Shown in pieces: positions 14,523 to 20,174 of a stretch of DNA of 25,348 nucleotides. Below the pieces are notes generated by a model, which was not told the origin of the DNA, ran no database searches, and saw only the letters and a list, made by a program, of their open reading frames with translations. Source of the stretch: a virus. The translations under genes and the position numbers were made by a program. Numbering within the stretch: position 1 is the first letter of the stretch; every line of letters begins with the position of its first letter. The stretch is taken from the IMG/VR virus record IMGVR_UViG_3300038825_000310, positions 1-25,348 of that record; one strand, 5' to 3'.

Positions 14523-14926
14523 ACGATATAATTGAAATACCAGAAATAATTAAACAGGCGGCTTTGAAACCAGATACTACAAAGCCAGAACCTAAAGTAG
14601 AAGTTGGTCAGACTTATGTAAGTAAGGATGGCTGGTTAATGCGTAAGGATAAAGATGGGTTTAATTTTCCTGTTCGTGATATGAATGAAACAGAAAAACG
14701 AGATGATAAAAAAGAAATTCAACGTATCATTTTAGAAACTGTTTCAGCCAACACGCTAAAGAAAAAACCACTCTTAAAATTATTAAGAGAACAAAACCCA
14801 ACAATCAATCCTACATCACTTAACAGACAATTAAATAACTTATTAAAGTCTAGAGTCGTAGAAATTGATAGAAAATTTAAAACTAAACCTTTTATTGTTA
14901 AAGGGAAATACTGGAGGGAAGTATGA
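14519..14926 (+). CDS. Possible winged-helix DNA-binding protein (135 aa)
   Basis: A 135-residue protein. Residues 1-60 are Pro- and Lys-rich and probably extended, with a VGQTYVSKDGWLMRKDKDGF segment. Residues about 65-130 look like a winged helix: RIILETVSANTLKKKPLLKL, then TSLNRQLNNLLKSRVVEID and a basic wing (RKFKTKPFIVKGKYW). This suggests binding to DNA, perhaps as a regulator of the early genes or in replication. The fold is my reading of the helix pattern, not a firm match. It is coupled by ATGA overlaps at both ends. Confidence 0.5.
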   Translation: MNDIIEIPEIIKQAALKPDTTKPEPKVEVGQTYVSKDGWLMRKDKDGFNFPVRDMNETEKRDDKKEIQRIILETVSANTLKKKPLLKLLREQNPTINPTSLNRQLNNLLKSRVVEIDRKFKTKPFIVKGKYWREV

Positions 14927-15258
14927 GTAAATTTAAAATATATACGCAAGACCCAGTAATTGGTTATGATGCTAAAACTAGAAAACCAGTTAGGAGATAT
15001 AGAAATCACGATAAACCTTTTAACTGGTATAAAGTTTTTTTCTGGGGTGTAATGATATTTATATTTCTTGGCATGATGAGTTGCTCATATATGCCTGTCT
15101 ATGATCCTAAAGGTTCACAAGCTAAAAACTTTTATGGAGATTTACAAGAATGTCGGTTTACTGCTCAAAGCCAAATGAGTGGCTTTCAGTATGGTTATCA
15201 CGAAGAAAAAGTGATAAAGGAATGTATGACGAATAGAAATTATTCTATTCTGAAATAG
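14923..15258 (+). CDS. Membrane-anchored, Cys-containing envelope protein
   Basis: A 111-residue protein. A basic cytoplasmic N-terminus (1-37) precedes a membrane segment (about 38-53, VFFWGVMIFIFLGMMS) and Cys54 in MMSCS, a poor lipobox. The outer part has Cys77 and Cys101 in DLQECRFTAQ and KECMTNRNYSIL; an end of the type CMxxRxYxxL is common in small phage and bacterial lipoproteins. An envelope protein in the middle of the early block is unusual and could mean superinfection exclusion, although an Rz1-like lysis role cannot be excluded. The stop codon TAG forms part of the next ribosome-binding site. Confidence 0.55.
   Translation: MSKFKIYTQDPVIGYDAKTRKPVRRYRNHDKPFNWYKVFFWGVMIFIFLGMMSCSYMPVYDPKGSQAKNFYGDLQECRFTAQSQMSGFQYGYHEEKVIKECMTNRNYSILK
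15231..15250 (+). promoter_or_regulatory. Intercistronic stem-loop 3
   Basis: GAATAGAA (15231-15238) and TTCTATTC (15243-15250) form a perfect 8-bp stem with an ATTA loop, ending 6 nt before AGGAG (15257-15261) of the Erf gene. AT-rich, unlike stem-loops 1 and 2, but identical in placement. No U-run follows. Confidence 0.55.
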
Positions 15259-15267
15259 GAGAAAAAT

Positions 15268-15756
15268 ATGCAAAGTGAAAAGATCAATGATTTATTAATA
15301 GCTATAGAAAACGCTAGAGAAAATTTTAAATCATTAAAGAAAAGTGGGTCTAATCCTTTTTTTAAAACAAATGGAAAAGCTCATCAATTTAGTACATTAG
15401 ATGATATATTTACTTCATGTAAAGAAGCATTGGCTAATAATGAAATATCAGTGTTCTATACAGTAGAAGATAAAAATGAATTAATATTTTTGACAACTAC
15501 AATTATGCATTTACCGAGTGGTCAATATATTAAATCATCATCATCAATCGGAACTGTTAATTCCAAGCCAATAGAGATTGGTAGTGGAATAACTTATTTT
15601 CGCAGATATCACATTCAAGCTATGTTGAATTTAGAAGCTGATTTTGAAGATGATGGAAACATTGGTTCTGGAAATAGAATTAATGAAACTTTTAATAGTC
15701 ATACGGATAAGCCTAAGATTATTAATAAAATAAATAAGGAGAAATTAGATATATGA
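15268..15756 (+). CDS. erf: Erf-family single-strand annealing protein
   Basis: A 162-residue recombination protein that would coat and anneal complementary single strands. Diagnostic segments: FSTLDDIFTSCKEALANNEI (41-60), LTTTIMHLPSGQYIKSS (75-91) and the family hallmark IGSGITYFRRYHIQAMLNL (104-122) followed by the acidic DFEDDGN. These match the Erf superfamily (PF04404). The C-terminus is short and Lys/Asn-rich. It follows stem-loop 3 and an AGGAGAAAAA site. The PD-(D/E)XK nuclease downstream could supply single strands, making an annealase/exonuclease pair. Confidence 0.85.
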   Translation: MQSEKINDLLIAIENARENFKSLKKSGSNPFFKTNGKAHQFSTLDDIFTSCKEALANNEISVFYTVEDKNELIFLTTTIMHLPSGQYIKSSSSIGTVNSKPIEIGSGITYFRRYHIQAMLNLEADFEDDGNIGSGNRINETFNSHTDKPKIINKINKEKLDI

Positions 15757-15968
15757 GTAAAACATATGTAAAAATGTTCAAGAACGATAATAAGGTTGAG
15801 GGAGATTCCAAACCTTTATATCAAAACAGTAAAGTTCAAGTTAAAGAGAAAATGGTACTTGATCCAGAAAGACTTTATTCAGCCGCTATTTGGAAGAATG
15901 AAGATGGTACATTAAATCTTAAAATTGAACTTAAAGACGAACAGTATAATCAATCGCCAGACATTTAA
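15753..15968 (+). CDS. Small protein coupled to Erf (71 aa)
   Basis: A 71-residue protein starting in a 4-nt ATGA overlap with the Erf gene. The first half is basic (MSKTYVKMFKNDNKVEGDSK...), and the second has a beta-type motif RLYSAAIWKNEDGTLNLKIE, reminiscent of DUF736-like phage proteins (AALWKN..G...L). I am not certain of a family. Coupling to Erf suggests an accessory role in recombination, such as a partner or single-strand-binding helper; this is inference. Confidence 0.5.
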   Translation: MSKTYVKMFKNDNKVEGDSKPLYQNSKVQVKEKMVLDPERLYSAAIWKNEDGTLNLKIELKDEQYNQSPDI

Positions 15969-16240
15969 TGAAAAAGTACCTACGAATGTTTATGAAATAT
16001 TATGGCTATACGGAAGCTGATAGTTATTCTGAACTGTGTTGGTACTGTGCTAAAAATGTTTGGGTTGAAGTACATCATATAATTAGTAGAGGAATGGGAG
16101 GCTCAAAACATAGAGATAAAATTTCAAATCTCATTCCTCTATGCAGATCGTGTCATTCTGACAGTTCTGTAATTAATAAACAAAAAGATAAACTAAAAGA
16201 AATAGTAAGAAGGAGAATGGAAAATGCCAAAACCACTTAG
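15968..16240 (+). CDS. HNH endonuclease
   Basis: A 90-residue metal-dependent nuclease. Zinc ligands CWYC (Cys24, Cys27) and CRSC (Cys59, Cys62) frame the beta-beta-alpha-metal core with HHI (His36, His37), Asn54 and His63. This is the HNH pattern (PF01844 type). The start overlaps the upstream TAA by 1 nt. In phages such small HNH enzymes may be free-standing homing nucleases or packaging/recombination helpers; a location far from the terminase genes and next to Erf favours recombination or mobility. No intron or intein is visible beside it. Confidence 0.85.
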   Translation: MKKYLRMFMKYYGYTEADSYSELCWYCAKNVWVEVHHIISRGMGGSKHRDKISNLIPLCRSCHSDSSVINKQKDKLKEIVRRRMENAKTT

Positions 16241-16415
16241 AGGGTATGAGCCGCAACGATTTGTTCTAGAATTAGATAAAAGCTCATATACTAAAACAAA
16301 ACAAAAAGTAGAAAAGGAAATAGGTATAACTGGATTAAATTCAGCAAAGATTTTAAACTATGTTATGAAAAAATATTTAGGAGAAAACAATGCAGACAAT
16401 CAGACTACGCAGTAA
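16224..16415 (+). CDS. Small protein, possible ribbon-helix-helix DNA-binding protein
   Basis: A 63-residue protein with an AAGGAG site (16210-16215) 8 nt before the ATG. The segment QRFVLELDKSSYTKTKQKVE, a strand then a helix, followed by a turn (GITGL) and a second helix (SAKILNYVMKKYL), has the shape of a ribbon-helix-helix domain, though I cannot confirm it. If right, it would dimerise and bind DNA as a regulator. It overlaps the HNH gene by 17 nt and the next gene by 26 nt. Confidence 0.45.
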   Translation: MPKPLRGYEPQRFVLELDKSSYTKTKQKVEKEIGITGLNSAKILNYVMKKYLGENNADNQTTQ

Positions 16416-16641
16416 GTGGGGAAACCTAATAAGTGTTAGAGATCATCAAATAAAAAAATCTCTAGATAAAAATAAAAACGTTAAGTTCGTTTATGACGGA
16501 GAAGAAATGATCCTAACAACAGAACAATTAAAAAAACCAGTCAGAACTATTCAACAGCAAGATAAGTTTTCTGAACGAATAGATAACTTATTATATTTTA
16601 ACTGGAAACCAATAGATAAAAGACAGGGGTATTTGTTATGA
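16390..16641 (+). CDS. Small basic protein, unknown function (83 aa)
   Basis: An 83-residue Lys-rich protein preceded by TTTAGGAGAAAAC, the shared ribosome-binding motif of this block. It looks mixed alpha/beta (MQTIRLRSKWGNLISVRDHQ; VKFVYDGEEMILTTEQL). No membrane segment or catalytic motif is visible. It ends in a 4-nt ATGA overlap with the nuclease gene, so it is probably made with it. Function unknown; the early replication/recombination context is the only clue. Confidence 0.5.
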   Translation: MQTIRLRSKWGNLISVRDHQIKKSLDKNKNVKFVYDGEEMILTTEQLKKPVRTIQQQDKFSERIDNLLYFNWKPIDKRQGYLL

Positions 16642-17420
16642 TTGATCAAGAAATATTCACAAAGTTTAATTTAGAAAAAGACATGCTACCTTTTTCAGCA
16701 AGTAAGATTAAAACGTGGAAGAATAACCCAGCACAATTTGTTTTAAAGTACATTTATGGGTATCCTACAACGTCAAATCACGCTATGGAACGAGGTACAG
16801 CAGTTGAGTTTGGTTTAAATCATTTATTTACGAATAATTACAGCGTTGAAAATTGCTACGAAAAAGCAATTACCTATTACAAATCGTCAACAGCTTTATT
16901 AGACAAAGAAGATGATAAGCAATATGAGATGATTGCACCAATGGTTGAGTTATGTTTTGATAAACTATCTGCAGTATGGTTCAAAGATTATTATTTGTCA
17001 TTTCAAGGTCGCATAGATACAAACATCTTAGATATACCTTTTTATGGGTTTACTGATTTTGTTTTTGAATACGAAGATAAAATATTAATTGTTGATCTTA
17101 AAACAAAAGCTAAGTTTATGCCAACGCATGATGATATGCTTCAAATGGCTATTTATCAAAAAGCTTTTGAAGAAAAGTTTGACAAACCTATAGATATTAA
17201 ACTTCTTATTTGTACACCTAAGAGATGTGAATTTGTTGATTTTACACCGCATAAAAAATACTTAAAAGAAATTGAAATGCACTTAATGAGCTGTGCTAAT
17301 GTATTTAATGCCTGTAATGAACCAGACGATATGAAATCATTTGTCGTTCCTAATCTAGATGATTGGACATGGAATAGTGCAGAATTATTGGAACAAAGAT
17401 ATGATGTATGGGGCATATGA
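16638..17420 (+). CDS. PD-(D/E)XK (RecB/Cas4-like) exonuclease
   Basis: A 260-residue nuclease of the PDDEXK_1 type. FSASKIKTWKNNPAQFVLKY (19-38) is the usual opening; ERGTAVEFGLNH (51-62) supplies the early His62; GFTDFVFE (137-144) gives Asp140; ILIVDLKTKAK (149-159) gives Asp153 and Lys155; MLQMAIYQKAF (167-177) gives the Gln/Tyr motif. All catalytic positions of the family are present. No Cys cluster for a 4Fe-4S centre is seen, unlike Cas4. With Erf upstream it probably resects DNA ends for annealing. It is coupled to both neighbours by overlaps. Confidence 0.82.
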   Translation: MIDQEIFTKFNLEKDMLPFSASKIKTWKNNPAQFVLKYIYGYPTTSNHAMERGTAVEFGLNHLFTNNYSVENCYEKAITYYKSSTALLDKEDDKQYEMIAPMVELCFDKLSAVWFKDYYLSFQGRIDTNILDIPFYGFTDFVFEYEDKILIVDLKTKAKFMPTHDDMLQMAIYQKAFEEKFDKPIDIKLLICTPKRCEFVDFTPHKKYLKEIEMHLMSCANVFNACNEPDDMKSFVVPNLDDWTWNSAELLEQRYDVWGI

Positions 17421-17715
17421 TTTAATTGAGTGTGTCTATTGTGACAAAGAATACTTAGGCACAAACATGATAGCACTTAATTCAGTAGCCAATTACGAAA
17501 AAGATGGTTTTAAAATAGGGACAACAAATCATAGGGATTCATTTAAATATTCTTGTATTCGTTGTTTTAATCACTTGGTAATTGATAATGATGTGGTTTA
17601 TAGGGAAAAATTAGAACTAAAGAAAAAAATATTAGGAGAAAAAAATGATAAAAAAAGGTTATATAAAGATAAGCAGAGCAATACTTTACCATCCATCACT
17701 ACAGAAGAAGGATAG
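17401..17715 (+). CDS. Zinc-binding (two CxxC) small protein
   Basis: A 104-residue protein. I chose ATG 17401 (MMYGAYDL) just inside the end of the nuclease gene; a longer in-frame start at 17359 would overlap that gene by 62 nt. Cys11-x2-Cys14 (ECVYCDKEYLG) and Cys52-x2-Cys55 (YSCIRCFNH) could bind one zinc, as in small DNA- or RNA-binding phage proteins. The Lys-rich C-terminus overlaps the initiator gene by 71 nt. A nucleic-acid-binding role near the replication gene is plausible, unproven. Confidence 0.55.
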   Translation: MMYGAYDLIECVYCDKEYLGTNMIALNSVANYEKDGFKIGTTNHRDSFKYSCIRCFNHLVIDNDVVYREKLELKKKILGEKNDKKRLYKDKQSNTLPSITTEEG

Positions 17716-18445
17716 ATCATTCTGTGAAGTAGGTGCATTTATTTGGCTATTATTAGAGGCTAGCTTTGCCGATAGAAAATTCAGAATAAATAATGCAGAA
17801 ATTAATCTGAAAAGGGGTCAGTTATGCTGTTCCTTAACATATATGGCTCAAGCCTTTAACTGGCATAAGTCAAAAGTAAGCAGATATTTGGAACGATTAA
17901 TTGAGAATGGAACAATTACAAGCGAAACACCAATCGGAACACCAGCCGATACACCAAATGTCCTTACAATCTGCCAATATGATGACTATCAAGATACGCC
18001 ATCCGATACACCAAGCGAAATTAAACATAATAAACTATATATAAATAAAGAAATAAATGATGCTTTTGAGGATATATGGAATAAGCTCAAGATCAAACGA
18101 GGTACAAAAGCAAAAGGTCTTAAAGCATACAACAAACTGCACGGTAAAATAGAACCCAACATCCTCATAGAGAAATTTAATGCGAAGGCAGATAGCGTGA
18201 GAGAAGTCAAGTTTTTGCCTCATTTTAGTTCTTGGTTAAATGATGAGGGTTGGACGGAAGAATTGCTGACAGAGAAAAAAGATGATAAACCGATTGGTAT
18301 TATACAAAGAGATCAATTTAGGAATCTACCTTTATGGCAAAAAGGTATTAAAACGATGAATGATGATGATACTGATATTCTGTTAAAGTATAAACAAGGA
18401 GAAATAACAAAAGAAGCTATGGAAAAAATGAATTTTAGCATATAA
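17645..18445 (+). CDS. Replication initiator, lambda O-like organisation
   Basis: A 266-residue protein with an N-terminal winged-helix domain (about 1-92): YIKISRAILYHPSLQKKDRS, then GQLCCSLTYMAQAFNWHKSK and VSRYLERLIENGTI, the pattern of phage replication proteins. Residues 94-105 and 117-124 are four-residue repeats (xTPx), encoded by the 12-bp repeats 17922-18014. The C-terminal part (about 138-206, FEDIWNKLKIKRGTKAKGLK; FLPHFSSWLNDEGWTEE) resembles the partner-binding region of phage initiators. The role would be to bind iterons in its own gene, melt the adjacent AT-rich DNA and recruit the host helicase. It has an ATTAGGAGAAAAAAATG start. No helicase-loader gene is seen next to it. Confidence 0.72.
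   Translation: MIKKGYIKISRAILYHPSLQKKDRSFCEVGAFIWLLLEASFADRKFRINNAEINLKRGQLCCSLTYMAQAFNWHKSKVSRYLERLIENGTITSETPIGTPADTPNVLTICQYDDYQDTPSDTPSEIKHNKLYINKEINDAFEDIWNKLKIKRGTKAKGLKAYNKLHGKIEPNILIEKFNAKADSVREVKFLPHFSSWLNDEGWTEELLTEKKDDKPIGIIQRDQFRNLPLWQKGIKTMNDDDTDILLKYKQGEITKEAMEKMNFSI
17922..18014 (+). repeat. 12-bp iterons inside the initiator gene (origin candidate)
   Basis: Three contiguous 12-bp units, GCGAAACACCAA (17922-17933), TCGGAACACCAG (17934-17945) and CCGATACACCAA (17946-17957), and after a 33-bp gap two more, AAGATACGCCAT (17991-18002) and CCGATACACCAA (18003-18014). Two units are identical and all fit about NCGAWACACCAN. They stay in frame as xTPx. Direct repeats within an initiator gene next to AT-rich DNA are the lambda ori layout. 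Confidence 0.65.
18015..18060 (+). other. AT-rich stretch, possible DNA unwinding element
   Basis: Immediately after the last iteron, only 7 of 46 bases are G or C, with a core of CTATATATAAATAAAG. Its place beside the iterons fits the region that melts first at initiation. It also encodes the Lys/Asn-rich linker of the initiator. Confidence 0.5.
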
Positions 18446-18452
18446 ATAATTG

Positions 18453-18626
18453 ATGGACGAAGATTTAAAGAAATTATATATAACTATTCCAGACGTACAT
18501 GGTGGCTTTTCTGCTGTGATACAGATTTCTGGATTTGAAACGGAAGAAGAAGCAAACGATTATTTACTTAAACATCATCAAGTTTATGGAATGGATATAT
18601 TAACACCAGATCAAACTATTCATTAA
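18453..18626 (+). CDS. Small protein before terminase (57 aa), unknown
   Basis: ATG 18453 opens a 57-residue frame ending at TAA 18624-18626, which overlaps the next ATG. The acidic product has alternating strands and a helix (LYITIPDVHGGFSAVIQISG; TEEEANDYLLKHH), a compact alpha/beta shape. It starts 7 nt after the initiator stop without a strong ribosome-binding site. Coupling to the small terminase gene suggests it belongs to the packaging block. No family recognised. Confidence 0.5.
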   Translation: MDEDLKKLYITIPDVHGGFSAVIQISGFETEEEANDYLLKHHQVYGMDILTPDQTIH

Positions 18627-18925
18627 TGGCAAGACCAAAAGTATACGACATAAAAGAAAAAGAAGTAGTTAAATTAGCTTCTTACGGCTGTACCAATGTA
18701 GAGATTGCAGACTTTTTTGGATGTGATGAAAGCCTTATTCGTAAGAGTTATTCCGAATATTTGACAAAAGGAAGAGCAAATATGAAGATAAGACTAAGGA
18801 AGATGCAATTTAACCTTGCAGAGAAGTCAGCAGTAATGGGAATATGGCTTGGAAAACAAATGTTAAATCAATCAGATTATCCAATTACAGAAGATACAGA
18901 GCCATTAAAGTGGTCAGTTGATTAA
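18626..18925 (+). CDS. terS: Terminase small subunit
   Basis: A 99-residue protein expected to recognise phage DNA for packaging. Residues about 11-45 form a helix-turn-helix (VVKLASYGCTNVEIADFFGC; DESLIRKSYSEYL). The following part, KGRANMKIRLRKMQFNLAEK then AVMGIWLGKQMLNQSD, fits small terminases (GRA...LR..Q...A..G...M..WLGK..LG..D). It is short for the family but seems complete. The last codons, PLKWSVD, are repeated after the methyltransferase downstream (19467-19491). The large subunit is 1.2 kb away, separated by two methyltransferase genes, where the two are usually adjacent. Confidence 0.72.
   Translation: MARPKVYDIKEKEVVKLASYGCTNVEIADFFGCDESLIRKSYSEYLTKGRANMKIRLRKMQFNLAEKSAVMGIWLGKQMLNQSDYPITEDTEPLKWSVD
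18901..18925 (+). repeat. 25-bp direct repeat, copy 1 (3' end of terS)
   Basis: GCCATTAAAGTGGTC followed by AGTTGATTAA forms the final codons and stop of terS. Copy 2 at 19467-19491 matches at 23 of 25 positions. Together they flank the MT-A70 gene exactly. Confidence 0.85.
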
Positions 18926-19465
18926 GTGATACCTTTTCCAGATAAGAAATATAATATTATTTATGCTGATCCACCTTGGGAATATAAAGAGTCTGGAACA
19001 GGAACTAGGGTTATAAATAGTCACTATCCTACAATGAATATTAATAATATAAAAAAATTACCTGTTAAAAATATTTCACATAAAAAATCAATTTTATTTT
19101 TATGGATAACATTTCCAAGATTAGAGCAAGGGTTAGATGTTATTCAATCTTGGGGTTTTACATATTATGGTCTTGGTTTTGATTGGATTAAAACATCTGA
19201 AAATGGAAACTTATCTTGGGGAATGGGTTATTACACTAGGCAAAATACAGAAGTATGCTTAATAGGAGTCAAAAAAAAACCATACAGATTTAAACCATTA
19301 GTTAGAAACGAGTTATCTGCTGTTATTCATAAAAGATTATCACATTCTGAAAAACCTAATATTTTTAGAAAAAAAATTGTAAATATAATTGGCGATCTCC
19401 CACGCATAGAACTATTTGCTAGACAAAAAGTAGATGGTTGGGATTGTTGGGGTAATGAAGTCTAA
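18926..19465 (+). CDS. MT-A70-type adenine-N6 DNA methyltransferase
   Basis: A 179-residue methyltransferase starting at GTG 18926, directly after the terS stop. The catalytic motif DPPW is at 15-18 (IIYADPPWEYKE), followed by FLWITFP (about 58-64) and EVCLIGVKKKPYRFKP. The C-terminus (KPNIFRKKIVNIIG; PRIELFARQKVDGWDCWGNE) is typical of MT-A70 proteins (PF05063), which transfer a methyl group from S-adenosylmethionine to adenine N6. No restriction enzyme gene is nearby, so it is an orphan enzyme, probably protecting phage DNA. The gene appears AT-richer than its neighbours and is flanked by a direct repeat, a sign of insertion. Confidence 0.85.
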   Translation: MIPFPDKKYNIIYADPPWEYKESGTGTRVINSHYPTMNINNIKKLPVKNISHKKSILFLWITFPRLEQGLDVIQSWGFTYYGLGFDWIKTSENGNLSWGMGYYTRQNTEVCLIGVKKKPYRFKPLVRNELSAVIHKRLSHSEKPNIFRKKIVNIIGDLPRIELFARQKVDGWDCWGNEV

Positions 19466-19491
19466 TGCCATTAAAGTGGTCGGCTGATTAA
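19465..19491 (+). pseudogene. Duplicated terS 3' end, now an 8-codon mini-ORF (MPLKWSAD)
   Basis: ATG 19465 overlaps the methyltransferase stop and its own TAA overlaps the next ATG (19491). The eight codons copy the end of terS (PLKWSVD) at the DNA level. It reads as a remnant of duplication; it may keep translation coupled from one methyltransferase to the next. Confidence 0.6.
19467..19491 (+). repeat. 25-bp direct repeat, copy 2
   Basis: GCCATTAAAGTGGTC followed by GGCTGATTAA; differs from copy 1 (18901-18925) at two positions. It lies between the two methyltransferase genes, 566 bp after copy 1. Confidence 0.85.
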
Positions 19492-20174
19492 TGATAAATT
19501 TATATAATGATGATTGTTTAAAAATATTACAAAATTTAAATGAAAATAGCATTGATTTAATAATTACTTCTCCACCTTATAATCTGGGAAATAAACATCA
19601 TACTGGAAATAAATATCATAGTTCTTATAATGATAAAATGCCTGAAAATGAATATCAAATATGGCAAATCAATGTTCTTAATGAATGTTTTCGTGTTCTG
19701 AAAGACAATGGCTCAATGATCTATAATCACAAAAATAGAATTTCTAAAGGCGTTCAAATTTCTCCTTATGAATGGATTTTAAAAACTAAATTTATAGTCA
19801 AACAAGAAATAGTATGGATAAATAGAAGTCAAAATTTTGATAAAATAAGATTATATCCTTTTACAGAGAGAGTATATTGGTTGGCTAAGAATCCAAAAAC
19901 CAAACTCATTAATACATTAAATAAATATGATGTATTTGATTGGAATGAATGGAAACCAGTTGGCACAAAAGGTAAACACACGAGAGCTTTTCCAGAAAAA
20001 ATGGTAGAAGATTTTTTAAGTTTATTTCCAAGTGCTAATATAATTCTTGATTGTTTTATGGGAAGTGGAACGACAGGGGTTATTTGTAAAAGAAATAATT
20101 TAAATTTTATAGGTATAGAATTAAACAAAGAACATTTTGAAAACGCAAAACAAAGAATAGATGCCGCTAACTAA
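19491..20174 (+). CDS. N6-adenine/N4-cytosine DNA methyltransferase (N6_N4_Mtase)
   Basis: A 227-residue methyltransferase. The catalytic TSPPYN lies at 26-31 and the S-adenosylmethionine-binding DCFMGSGTTG at 187-196, so motif IV precedes motif I, the beta-class order of PF01555. The end FIGIELNKEHFENAKQRI is the usual acidic loop and helix. TSPPY is shared by N6-adenine and N4-cytosine enzymes, so the target base is uncertain. No cognate nuclease is seen. It overlaps the large terminase gene by 14 nt and is coupled upstream through the mini-ORF. A role in protection from host restriction is likely but inferred. Confidence 0.85.
   Translation: MINLYNDDCLKILQNLNENSIDLIITSPPYNLGNKHHTGNKYHSSYNDKMPENEYQIWQINVLNECFRVLKDNGSMIYNHKNRISKGVQISPYEWILKTKFIVKQEIVWINRSQNFDKIRLYPFTERVYWLAKNPKTKLINTLNKYDVFDWNEWKPVGTKGKHTRAFPEKMVEDFLSLFPSANIILDCFMGSGTTGVICKRNNLNFIGIELNKEHFENAKQRIDAAN

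Noticed and set aside
19829-20128. 99-codon minus-strand frame within the second methyltransferase gene
   Set aside because: The forward frame carries clear methyltransferase motifs across the same region; the reverse product resembles nothing.
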